Positions 16,045 to 22,511 of a stretch of DNA of 22,511 nucleotides are shown one piece after another. Below the pieces are notes generated by a model. It did not search any database. It was not told the origin of the DNA and saw nothing but the letters and a program-made list of their open reading frames with translations. Both the position numbers and the translations under genes were made by a program. Within the stretch, counting starts at the first letter, position 1. Each line of letters begins with the position of its first letter. Origin of the DNA: JAMXLO01 sp035569235 (GTDB taxonomy: Bacteria; Pseudomonadota; Alphaproteobacteria; Acetobacterales; Acetobacteraceae); NCBI GenBank assembly GCA_035569235.1, contig DATMND010000169.1, forward strand, positions 1-22,511, read 5' to 3'.

Positions 16045-16060
16045 AGGCGGCTCACTCCAT

Positions 16061-16480
16061 TCAGCCCTCGGGGCGAACGATCAGCACCGTGCCGTCGACG
16101 CCCTCCACGCGCAGCCGCGTGCCGGCGGAGGGTTCGGCGACATCAGACGGCACGCGAGCCGCCCAGTCGCTGTCGCCGACACGGACTCGCCCCTCCCGAC
16201 CCTGGAACGCCAGCGCAGTGGCGGATCGGCCGGCAAGCCCGGCCTGCTGTGTATTCAGCCTGATGGTGCGGTGGCGATAGCGCAGCCCGACGCCGAGCGA
16301 AATCGCCGCCAGCACGCCGAACATCACCACCTGCAACTCGAAGCCGACCCCGCTCGCCAGGACAACGAGCCCGGTGCCACACGCCGCTAGGCCGAGCCAC
16401 ATCATGAAGGCCCCCGGCGTATGGACCTCCAGCATCAGCAATGCCAGTCCGGCGAGCACCCAGATGATCCAGCTGCTCAT
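16061..16480 (-). CDS. NfeD family membrane protein
   Basis: Short-form NfeD protein, 139 residues, the standard partner of SPFH/stomatin proteins. Residues about 3-55 hold two to three membrane segments (WIIWVLAGLALLMLEVHTPG, FMMWLGLAACGTGLVVLASG, LQVVMFGVLAAISLGVGL). The C-terminal part (about 80-139, with GREGRVRVGDSDWAARV and GTRLRVEGVDGTVLIVRPE) is the OB-fold domain. The start at 16480 was chosen because its ATG overlaps the SPFH stop (ATGA); an in-frame ATG at 16501 would add seven residues and a larger overlap. NfeD-SPFH pairs organise membrane microdomains and membrane-protein quality control in other bacteria. Confidence 0.92.
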   Translation of the reverse strand: MSSWIIWVLAGLALLMLEVHTPGAFMMWLGLAACGTGLVVLASGVGFELQVVMFGVLAAISLGVGLRYRHRTIRLNTQQAGLAGRSATALAFQGREGRVRVGDSDWAARVPSDVAEPSAGTRLRVEGVDGTVLIVRPEG

Positions 16481-17523
16481 CCCGTCGTGCCCATGCCCCA
16501 CGGGCTTGCGGGCGGCATGGCGGCGGTCGTTGGCATCGGCGACGGCACGATCGGCGACGGTAGTGGCGGCGAAGGTGGCGGTGGCATCTCGGGCGGACTG
16601 CTCCCCGGCGTTCCATCGTCGCCGCGAAACAACTGCATCGCCTGCACGATGCCGCCGGCGAGTGCGGAGCTTTCCATCGGCACCACGACAAGCCGCGTGT
16701 TCGGCGCCGAGGCCAGCGCCTGGAACGCCCGCACGTAGCGGTCGGCGATGAAATAGCGCAGTCCCGCCAGGCCATGGCGCGCCGCTGCATCCGACACCAT
16801 CTGCGTCGCCTCCGCTTCCGCTCGGGCCAACGCGACCCGCGCCTCCGCGTCCCGGTTGGCAGCCTGTTGGCGGCCCTCGGCGGACAGGATCAGCGCCTGC
16901 TTTTCGCCCTCGGCGCGCAGGATCGCCGCCGCGCGCTCACCCTCGGCGCGGGCCACCGCGGCACGGCGCTCGCGCTCCGCGGTCATCTGCAGGTTCATCG
17001 CGCGGATCAGGTTCTCCGGCGGCTCGATTTTCCGAATTTCAACGCGCGAGACCTTCACGCCCCAAGGCTCGGTCGCGCCGTCCAGAATGATCAGCAGTGC
17101 GGTGTTGATGCGCTCGCGCGACGACAGCGTAGCGTCCAGTTCCATCTCGCCGATCACCGCGCGGATGTTGGTCATCGCAAGCGTATTCAGCGCGAGCGAG
17201 AGATTGCTGACCTGATACGCGGCCTTCTCAGGCTCCATCACCCGATAGTAGATGATGCCATCGACCGAGACGGTGGCGTTGTCGCGGGTGATGACGCTCT
17301 GTTCCGGAATCTCGACCACCTGCTCCTGCACGTTCAGCTTGCGGCCGACGCGATCGACATAGGGCAGCACAAAGTTCAGTCCCGGTTGCAGCAGGCGCGT
17401 GTAGGCACCGAAGCGCTCGACCGTCCAGACCTGGCCCTGCGACACCGTCTTCACCCCGGCGAACAGGGTGACCACGACCAGGATCAGCAGGAAGACCCAG
17501 ACGACGATGACCACGTCAGTCAC
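16477..17523 (-). CDS. SPFH/stomatin-like (QmcA-type) membrane protein
   Basis: Membrane-anchored scaffold protein of the SPFH/band 7 family, 348 residues. Residues about 4-25 form one hydrophobic N-terminal anchor (VVIVVWVFLLILVVVTLFAG). Then comes the SPFH domain: VSQGQVWTVERFGAY, LQPGLNFVLPYVDRV, VEIPEQSVITRDNATVSVDGIIYYRV, MTNIRAVIGEMELDATLSSRERIN, EPWGVKVSRVEIRKIEPP. A long Ala/Glu/Arg coiled coil (about 175-245) follows, then a C-terminal domain. The last 40 or so residues are a Pro/Met-rich tail (SPPEMPPPPSPPLPSP...), unusual for the family. It starts at GTG, 15 bases after the LVIVD gene stop in the same frame, with no clear Shine-Dalgarno. It is coupled to nfeD. Confidence 0.93.
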   Translation of the reverse strand: MTDVVIVVWVFLLILVVVTLFAGVKTVSQGQVWTVERFGAYTRLLQPGLNFVLPYVDRVGRKLNVQEQVVEIPEQSVITRDNATVSVDGIIYYRVMEPEKAAYQVSNLSLALNTLAMTNIRAVIGEMELDATLSSRERINTALLIILDGATEPWGVKVSRVEIRKIEPPENLIRAMNLQMTAERERRAAVARAEGERAAAILRAEGEKQALILSAEGRQQAANRDAEARVALARAEAEATQMVSDAAARHGLAGLRYFIADRYVRAFQALASAPNTRLVVVPMESSALAGGIVQAMQLFRGDDGTPGSSPPEMPPPPSPPLPSPIVPSPMPTTAAMPPASPWGMGTTG

Positions 17524-17538
17524 GGCAGTCGCCGGCGA

Positions 17539-18768
17539 TCACGCTCCCTTCCATTGCAGTATGTACAACCCCGCGTCGTAGTCGGTGGCGTAGATCAGCC
17601 CGTCCTGCGAAACGAACACATCCGCCGTATGCCGTATCTTGGCGCGGCCGCGCATCGGTTCCGCCCATTGCGTCGGCTGCGGCGGCACGAAATAGCCGAC
17701 CTCCTGCGGCCGGTACGCATCGGAGATATCGAACACGCGCACCCCCGCGCTCTGCCAAGTCGCAAAGATCGTCGTCGAGGACTGGAAAGAACCGGGGCGG
17801 TTTTCGTGCAGATTGTGCGGCCCGAACTGCCCACCCATCTTGACGTAGTCCTGATCCGCCGGCGTCGGTAGCGTGGCGATGGACACCGGATTGCTCTTCT
17901 CGCGGATATCGAACACCCAGGTGCGCTTGTGTTGTCCCTCCTGGTCGATGTTCAGCACCGCCTCGTCCGCGACCACCAGCAGACCGCGGTCAAGCAGTGG
18001 CAGCGCGTTGTGCGTGCCGCCGCCATAGGGCGGACACCAGTTGCGGTGCGCGATCAGCTTCGGCGCGGACTTGTCCTTCACGTCCAGGATGGTCAGTCCG
18101 CCATCGCGCCAGGCGCCGTAAGCGACATCGTCTGCCACCACCGCGTGATGCAGCGCGTGGCGGTTCTTCCAGGTCGGCGTCTCGCCGGCGGCGGCGTTCA
18201 TGCCGGGAAGCCACCAGCGGCCGACCTCCTGCGGGCGCGTCGGGTCGGCCATGTCGATGACCATCAGGATGTGGTCGGTGAACCCGTCCAGCAACGCCGA
18301 TGCATAGGCGTAGCGCCCGCCGACCCACCAGATGCGGTGCAGACCGAGCCCCGGCACCTCCATCGCGCCGATCTGTCGCGGATTGGCCGGGTCGGCGATG
18401 TCGTAGATGCACATGCCAGCGGCGTAGTCCTCGCCGCGCTTGCCGAAGCGGCTGCTGTCCACCTTGTTGGAGCCGCCGTAGTACTCCTGCTGCGTCAGCA
18501 GCGCCCGCTGATCGGCCTCCTGGATGCACAGCAGCATGTCGTCCGCGGCCTGGATATGCATGGACACGGACTTCGGGTGGGTCGGTATGAAGTTCACCGG
18601 CTTCGGATTGCGCGGGTCGCGCACGTCGGTGACCATCACGCCGCGCCTGACCCGAGTACCCACGTATGCATGGCCGCGGGAGACCATCACCTGGACGCCG
18701 TCGCCCCGGCCTCCCTGGTCGGTATGGCCGAGGAATTCGATGTTGCGGGCGCCTTCCGGGACAATCAT
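17539..18768 (-). CDS. LVIVD-repeat beta-propeller protein
   Basis: A 409-residue protein built of repeated beta-propeller blades of the LVIVD type: each blade has a hydrophobic strand, then a DI/DV-x-DP-x-P turn. Visible copies are MVTDVRDPRNPKPV, IYDIADPANPRQIG, VIDMADPTRPQEVG, ILDVKDKSAPKLI, VFDIREKSNPVSIA and VFDISDAYRPQEVGY. No signal peptide is seen, so it is probably cytoplasmic. Function is unknown; the propeller suggests a binding or scaffold role. The start at 18768 (MIVPEGARNIEFLGH) has GGGAGAG about eight bases upstream. An in-frame ATG at 18840 would add 24 residues but would overlap the start codon of the divergent GYD gene. It is the first gene of a likely operon with the SPFH and NfeD genes. 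Confidence 0.88.
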   Translation of the reverse strand: MIVPEGARNIEFLGHTDQGGRGDGVQVMVSRGHAYVGTRVRRGVMVTDVRDPRNPKPVNFIPTHPKSVSMHIQAADDMLLCIQEADQRALLTQQEYYGGSNKVDSSRFGKRGEDYAAGMCIYDIADPANPRQIGAMEVPGLGLHRIWWVGGRYAYASALLDGFTDHILMVIDMADPTRPQEVGRWWLPGMNAAAGETPTWKNRHALHHAVVADDVAYGAWRDGGLTILDVKDKSAPKLIAHRNWCPPYGGGTHNALPLLDRGLLVVADEAVLNIDQEGQHKRTWVFDIREKSNPVSIATLPTPADQDYVKMGGQFGPHNLHENRPGSFQSSTTIFATWQSAGVRVFDISDAYRPQEVGYFVPPQPTQWAEPMRGRAKIRHTADVFVSQDGLIYATDYDAGLYILQWKGA

Positions 18769-18838
18769 GGCTTGCTTCTCTCCCTGATCGGTCGTCAGCT
18801 TAGGCTGGGTTCGAAGGACTGAGTAGGAGGGATTGGCC
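18769..18838. promoter_or_regulatory. Divergent promoter region between the LVIVD and GYD genes
   Basis: The 70-base gap separates two divergent genes and must hold both promoters or leaders. The + strand Shine-Dalgarno GGAGG (18826-18830) for the GYD gene and the - strand GGGAGAG (about 18777-18783) for the LVIVD gene are visible. I could not find convincing -35/-10 boxes. The short distance suggests shared control. Confidence 0.5.
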
Positions 18839-19132
18839 ATGCCGACCTATGTCATGCTCGCCCACTGGACCGAACAGGGCATGCGGGCGATCAACGACAG
18901 CCCGAAGCGCATCGACGCGGCGAAGAAGACGCTCGAGGAGATGGGCGGCCAGTTCCGCTCGGTCTACATGACGATGGGTGACTACGACCTGATCATGATC
19001 TACGACGCGCCCGACGATGCGGTGGCGGCGCGGTTCACGTTGATGCTCGGCAAGCTGGGCAATGTGCGAACCACGTCGATGAAGGCGTTCCCCGAGGAGG
19101 CCTATCGCCAGATTATCAACTCGTTGCGGTAG
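18839..19132 (+). CDS. GYD-domain protein
   Basis: A 97-residue small alpha/beta protein of the GYD family, named for its conserved Gly-Tyr-Asp motif, seen here as MGDYDLIMIYDAPDD (about 46-60). The N-terminus TYVMLAHWTEQG and the C-terminal strand with RTTSMKAFPEEAY are family-typical. GYD proteins resemble dimeric alpha-beta barrel (ferredoxin-like) proteins and often occur beside catabolic genes; their function is not established. The ATG at 18839 has GGAGG eight bases upstream. It is the first gene of a five-gene + strand run, 12 bases before the SDR gene. Confidence 0.9.
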   Translation: MPTYVMLAHWTEQGMRAINDSPKRIDAAKKTLEEMGGQFRSVYMTMGDYDLIMIYDAPDDAVAARFTLMLGKLGNVRTTSMKAFPEEAYRQIINSLR

Positions 19133-19144
19133 GGCGCGCGTCCC

Positions 19145-19930
19145 ATGGTGACCGGCGCCCGGACGCCGCTGACGGTGGACCTGTCCGGCCAGCGCGTGGC
19201 GATCACCGCCGGTGCCAATGGCATCGGCAAGGTCATGGCCGACAGTTTTGCCGCGTGTGGCGCGAGCGTGTTCATATCCGACATCGACGGCGCCGCGGTT
19301 GCCGCGTGCGGGCACCCCGGCATGCGCGCCGACGCCGGTGTGGCCGCCGACAATGACGGCTTCATCGATGCAGCCGTCAGGCATCTCGGCGGGCTCGACG
19401 TGCTGGTCAACAACGCGGGCATCGCGGGACCGACCGCCCTGGTGGAGAACGTCGCGCCCGAAGAGCTCGATGCCACGTTGCGCATCGATCTTGCCAGCAT
19501 GTTCCATTGCGCGCGCCGTGCCATCCCGACGCTTCGCGCCAGCGGCGGCGGCGCGATCATCAATCTGTCATCGGCCGCCGGGCGGTTCGGCTTTCCGCTG
19601 CGCGCCCCTTATTCGGCGGCGAAGTGGGGGGTCGTCGGGTTCACCAAATCGCTGTCGATCGAACTCGGGCCCGACGGCATCCGCGTCAACGCCATCCTGC
19701 CCGGCCCCGTGGACGGCCCACGAATCCGCGCGGTGATCAAGGCAAAGGCGGCGGCGGCGGCGATATCCGAGAACGAGATGACGGAGCGCACGGTTGCCAC
19801 CACCAGCCTGCGCTGCTTCGTCACGCAAGAGGACATCGCCAACATGGCACTGTATCTTGCGAGCCCGTTCGGCGCGACCATCAGCGGCCAGGCGATCAGC
19901 GTCGATGCGGACATGCAGACCACGATGTGA
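19145..19930 (+). CDS. Short-chain dehydrogenase/reductase
   Basis: Classical SDR oxidoreductase, 261 residues, NAD(P)-dependent. Motifs: cofactor-binding TAGANGIG at 21-28 (a T-G-x3-G-x-G motif in which the first glycine is alanine), D46 after the second strand (ISDID), which suggests NAD rather than NADP preference, NNAG at 89-92, the catalytic serine region INLSSAAG (about 139-146) and Y156-x3-K160 (YSAAK). The C-terminal GATISGQAISVDADMQT fits the family. RVNAILPGPVDGPR is the usual P-G segment. The substrate cannot be inferred. The neighbours (GYD, EthD, beta-hydroxyacid dehydrogenase) suggest a catabolic pathway for an alcohol or hydroxyacid. No strong Shine-Dalgarno is seen; proximity to the GYD gene suggests coupling. 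Confidence 0.93.
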   Translation: MVTGARTPLTVDLSGQRVAITAGANGIGKVMADSFAACGASVFISDIDGAAVAACGHPGMRADAGVAADNDGFIDAAVRHLGGLDVLVNNAGIAGPTALVENVAPEELDATLRIDLASMFHCARRAIPTLRASGGGAIINLSSAAGRFGFPLRAPYSAAKWGVVGFTKSLSIELGPDGIRVNAILPGPVDGPRIRAVIKAKAAAAAISENEMTERTVATTSLRCFVTQEDIANMALYLASPFGATISGQAISVDADMQTTM

Positions 19931-19954
19931 GGCCGGTCGCGTCGGAGGTGACGG

Positions 19955-20581
19955 ATGATCGCCGCGATCAGCCTGATGCGCAGACGTGACGATGTCACGC
20001 TGACGGCGTTTCGCCGGCACTGGCTCGATGTGCACGGCCCGTTGGTGTGCGCGTTCCCCGGCCTGCGGTCGTATCTGCAGGAGCACGTCATCCAGTCGGA
20101 CGCGATGAACGCGCGGGCGCGCGACATGCGGATCGACGGTTTTCCGATTTTGTGGTTCGACAACGACGACGACCGGCTGCGTGCGCACCAGTCGCCGGAG
20201 ATGGCAGCCTGCAATGTTGATTCGCGATCGTTCATCGGTGCCGTCTCGCGCCTGATCTGCGAGCCGCGGATCGTGGTACCGCAGGCGCAGGATGCCAGTC
20301 GGATCAAGCTTGTCGCACTGCTGCCGGGCGAGGCCGCGGATGATCCTGGGCTCGAACGCTACGCGGCGCTTGTCCGGGACTTGCCGGGGCTGCGCGGCCT
20401 GCTGCTGTATCGTGTCCTGCAGCAGGGTCCGGCGCCGAACAGCACGATCCCGCATTTGCCGGTTAGCACTGCCGGGATCGCGGAACTGTCGTTTGCCAGT
20501 CTGGTCGATCTGGAATGCGCGCTGGCAGGCAACGATGCAACTGCGGCACATTTCGTGGTCGAGGAGCACCGTCTGCGCTGA
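19955..20581 (+). CDS. EthD-domain-like protein
   Basis: A 208-residue protein whose first half matches the EthD/dimeric alpha-beta barrel pattern: MIAAISLMRRRDDVTLTAFRRHWLDVHG then PLVCAFPGLRSYLQEHV (the FxxHW-xxHGPL and PGLRxY signature). The second half (about 115-208) looks like a diverged second copy (IKLVALLPGE, DLPGLRGLLLYRVL), so the protein may be an internal duplication forming a pseudo-dimer. EthD proteins are found in degradation operons (originally for ethyl tert-butyl ether); their precise activity is unclear. Start at 19955 with GGAGG seven bases upstream (19943-19947). It is 24 bases after the SDR gene. Confidence 0.85.
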   Translation: MIAAISLMRRRDDVTLTAFRRHWLDVHGPLVCAFPGLRSYLQEHVIQSDAMNARARDMRIDGFPILWFDNDDDRLRAHQSPEMAACNVDSRSFIGAVSRLICEPRIVVPQAQDASRIKLVALLPGEAADDPGLERYAALVRDLPGLRGLLLYRVLQQGPAPNSTIPHLPVSTAGIAELSFASLVDLECALAGNDATAAHFVVEEHRLR

Positions 20582-20694
20582 CGCGTGCCTGTGACCTGCC
20601 AACCAAGCCACTCTCTTGAACGCGCATCGCTGCCGTGCCAGCGTCGGATCGTTCGGCGGGCATGCAACCCCGCGGTTCGCAAGGGAGGAAAAAC

Positions 20695-21144
20695 ATGACG
20701 TTCAATCGCCGCAGTCTGGCGCTTGGTGGCGCAGGTGCGCTCAGCGTCGCTTTCATGGGTCGTATTCCGCAGGCGGCTGCGCAGGCCGGCGACGAGGCCG
20801 CGGTCAGGCAGGCCGTCGAGGCTTTCCGCAAGGCCATGCTGGGCAACGATCGCGCGCAATTGGATGCGCTGACCGCCGCTCAGCTCAGCTATGGCCACTC
20901 GGGCGGCAAGGTGCAGAACAAGGCCGAGTTCCTCGACGGTGCGGTCGCGTCGCACTGGAAGTCCATCAGCGTGAGTGACGAGACGACCCACATCGTCGGC
21001 AGCAACGCGATCAGCAGATTTATCTTCACTGGCGAGAACGAAAGCGACGGCAAGATCAACGCGGTGAAGATCGGCGTGCTAATGGTGTGGCTGAAACAGG
21101 ACGGAAGCTGGAAGCTGCTGGCGCGGCAGGCCGTCAAGGTCTGA
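20695..21144 (+). CDS. Exported NTF2/DUF4440-like protein
   Basis: A 149-residue protein. The N-terminus NRRSLALGGAGALSVAFMG (about 4-22) followed by AAAQAG (about 27-32) looks like a twin-arginine signal peptide, so the mature part is probably periplasmic. The mature region has an NTF2-like/DUF4440 pattern: AVRQAVEAFRKAMLGNDRAQL, then LTAAQLSYGHSGGKVQNKAEFLD, then strands ending MVWLKQDGSWKLLARQAVKV, the typical W-L-K-D-G-S-W-K-L-x-R-Q ending. The start was set at 20695 by GGGAGG (20683-20688) six bases upstream; the frame is open to 20635. The 113 bases upstream hold no other gene, so it may have its own promoter. Confidence 0.9.
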   Translation: MTFNRRSLALGGAGALSVAFMGRIPQAAAQAGDEAAVRQAVEAFRKAMLGNDRAQLDALTAAQLSYGHSGGKVQNKAEFLDGAVASHWKSISVSDETTHIVGSNAISRFIFTGENESDGKINAVKIGVLMVWLKQDGSWKLLARQAVKV

Positions 21145-21171
21145 TCGGACAATCGAAGGGGGAAGGCGGCG

Positions 21172-22104
21172 ATGCCAATCGGATTCATCGGCCTCGGCAT
21201 GATGGGCGCCGGCATGGCGAGCAATCTGCAAAAGGCGGGGCACAAACTGGTGGTGCACGACCTGAAGCGGCAGTCCGCCTCGCATCATCTTGCCGCCGGC
21301 GCGGACTGGGCGGACAGCCCGCGTGCCGTGGCCGAGGCCTGCGATGTGGTGTTCACCTCGCTTCCCGCGCCGCCCGACGTCGAAGCGGTCGGCTTCGGCG
21401 AGAACGGGCTGGTGCACGGCTTCCGCAAGGGCTCGGTGTGGTTCGACCTTTCGACCAATTCGGTCAGCCTGGTGCGCGAGATGCACGCGAGGCTGGCCGA
21501 ACAGGGGGTGGCGTTGCTGGATGCGCCGGTCAGCGGCGGACCGCGCGGGGCGAATTCCGGCAAATTGGCGATCTGGGTCGGCGGTGACGAGGCACTATTC
21601 CACAAGCACAAGGCGGTGCTCGACGCGATGGGCGATCAGGCGCGTTATATCGGCGCGATCGGCGCCGGTTCGGTTGCCAAGCTGGTGCACAATCTGTCGG
21701 GCGCGGCGGTGAATGTCGCGCTGGCCGAGGCGTTCACCATGGGGGTGAAGGCGGGCATCGAGCCGCTGGCGCTGTGGGCGGCGATCCGCCAGGGTGCCGG
21801 CGGGCGCGCACGTATGTTCGATCGTATGGGCGACAAGTTCCTGACGGGGCGCTACGATCCGCCGGATTTCGCGCTGCGTCTGCTGCACAAGGACGTGTCG
21901 CTGGCGTGTCAGCTTGGCCGCGAGGTCGGCGTGCCGATGCGTTTGTCGCATTTGGCATTGGCCGAACTGAACGAGGCGCTAAATCGCGGCTGGAGCGAGC
22001 GCGACAGCCGCGTCGGCATGAAGCTGCAGGAGGAGCGGTCGGGGATCGAGCCGCTCGCGGTTGATCCGGCTCGCGTCAGGGAAGTGCTGGAGCGGGATGG
22101 ATGA
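21172..22104 (+). CDS. Beta-hydroxyacid dehydrogenase (3-hydroxyisobutyrate dehydrogenase-like)
   Basis: NAD(P)-dependent dehydrogenase of the 3-hydroxyisobutyrate / tartronate semialdehyde reductase family, 310 residues. Motifs: Rossmann GLGMMGAGMASNL from residue 7; substrate-binding DAPVSGGPRGA at 117-127; catalytic lysine K170 in GAGSVAKLVHN with N174 next to it; and D in the C-terminal HKDVSLA helix. Residue D30 after the second strand (VVHDLKR) leaves cofactor choice open (R33 nearby could allow NADP). It follows the NTF2-like gene by 27 bases. The stop lies 40 bases before a family A palindrome. A role with the SDR upstream in oxidising a hydroxyacid is an inference. Confidence 0.93.
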   Translation: MPIGFIGLGMMGAGMASNLQKAGHKLVVHDLKRQSASHHLAAGADWADSPRAVAEACDVVFTSLPAPPDVEAVGFGENGLVHGFRKGSVWFDLSTNSVSLVREMHARLAEQGVALLDAPVSGGPRGANSGKLAIWVGGDEALFHKHKAVLDAMGDQARYIGAIGAGSVAKLVHNLSGAAVNVALAEAFTMGVKAGIEPLALWAAIRQGAGGRARMFDRMGDKFLTGRYDPPDFALRLLHKDVSLACQLGREVGVPMRLSHLALAELNEALNRGWSERDSRVGMKLQEERSGIEPLAVDPARVREVLERDG

Positions 22105-22126
22105 TACGCGGGAGACTGGTGTAATC

Positions 22127-22220
22127 GTCATCCCCGCTCCCATTGTCATCCCCGCGAAAGCGGGGACCCAGGCGCCGCTTTGAGCTGTCGGGCCTGGGTC
22201 CCAGCTTTCGCGGGGATGAC
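22127..22220 (+). repeat. Palindromic repeat, family A, with an extra partial end
   Basis: Full element 22145-22220, 76 bases: arms 22145-22171 and 22194-22220 are 27-base inverted copies (GTCATCCCCGCGAAAGCGGG ... CGCGGGGATGAC) with a 22-base spacer. Eighteen bases before it, GTCATCCCCGC (22127-22137) repeats the first 11 bases, so the left end is partly duplicated. It lies between two convergent genes and may end both transcripts. Confidence 0.92.
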
Positions 22221-22228
22221 GAGGTGGT

Positions 22229-22511
22229 TCAACCTACGCCGCCGCCAACCTCCAACGCCTGGTCGAGATCGGCAATCAAATCCTCTGCCGTCTCCAACCC
22301 GATCGACAGCCGTATCACGTCTGGCCCCGCACCTGCGGCAAGCCGCTGCTCGTCGCTCAGTTGCCGATGCGTGGTCGAAGCCGGATGCAGGATCAGGCTG
22401 CGCGTATCGCCGATATTGGCGAGATGCGAGAACAGCCGCACGCCTTCAACCAGCTTGATGCCAGCCTCATAGCCGCCGCGCACGCCGAAGGTGAACACCG
22501 CACCCGCGCCG
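22229..22511 (-). CDS. O-acetylhomoserine / O-acetylserine sulfhydrylase (MetY-type), 3' part
   Basis: C-terminal 94 residues of a PLP-dependent sulfhydrylase of the Cys/Met metabolism family. The gene runs off the window, so its start is not visible. The visible part has the conserved segment GAVFTFGVRGG, KLVEGVRLFSHLANIGDTRSLILHPASTTHRQL (the family's hallmark region, N-x-GD-x-x-L-x-x-HPA-x-T-H), and DVIRLSIGLETAEDLIADLDQAL near the end. The spelling SHLANIGDTRSL followed by HPASTTHRQLSDEQ favours the O-acetylhomoserine type (MetY), which makes homocysteine from sulfide. It is convergent with the beta-hydroxyacid dehydrogenase gene. Confidence 0.93.
   Translation of the reverse strand, partial: GAGAVFTFGVRGGYEAGIKLVEGVRLFSHLANIGDTRSLILHPASTTHRQLSDEQRLAAGAGPDVIRLSIGLETAEDLIADLDQALEVGGGVG

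Overview
This GC-rich window looks like chromosomal DNA of an alphaproteobacterium. A soil or freshwater Acetobacterales/Rhodospirillales member is the best guess. The basis is the urt-ure gene order, the long GC-rich antisense frames, and the intergenic palindromes whose translations (SWPGLTRPS, VIPAKAGTQ, HCEERS types) are typical of that group. The lineage is an inference; there is no rRNA or other marker here.

Positions 1-8304 (+ strand) are one compact nitrogen-acquisition operon. It holds the end of a urea ABC transporter (urtC permease, urtD and urtE ATPases) and then urease with its maturation proteins: ureD, ureA, an inserted foreign-looking gene, ureB, ureC, ureE, ureF, ureG. UrtCDE import urea, UreABC hydrolyse it to ammonia and CO2, and UreDEFG deliver nickel. 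Most neighbours overlap by 1-26 bases. The native junctions that do not overlap (urtD/urtE, ureD/ureA, ureE/ureF) each carry a palindromic repeat. Between ureA and ureB lies a 217-residue gene of lower GC that encodes a winged-helix plus PD-(D/E)XK-like protein. It is the least expected item in the window. A hairpin over the ureG stop and a short repeat close the operon.

Positions 8361-12190 (- strand) hold a DUF1800/DUF1501 pair of secreted-type proteins and, downstream of it, an M20 amidohydrolase of the allantoate/N-carbamoyl-amino-acid hydrolase type, convergent with urease. Positions 12424-15221 (+ strand) hold a stand-alone elongation factor G paralogue, a small unknown protein and a BrnA-like antitoxin with no visible toxin. 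Positions 15222-15627 are a repeat-rich gap with two different long palindromes.

Positions 15628-18768 (- strand) hold an LVIVD-repeat beta-propeller protein, an SPFH/stomatin protein, its NfeD partner and an NTF2-like protein. Divergently, 18839-22104 (+ strand) hold a GYD-domain protein, a short-chain dehydrogenase, an EthD-type protein, an exported NTF2/DUF4440-like protein and a beta-hydroxyacid dehydrogenase, a set that looks like a small catabolic operon of unknown substrate. The window ends in the 3' part of a metY-type sulfhydrylase gene on the - strand.
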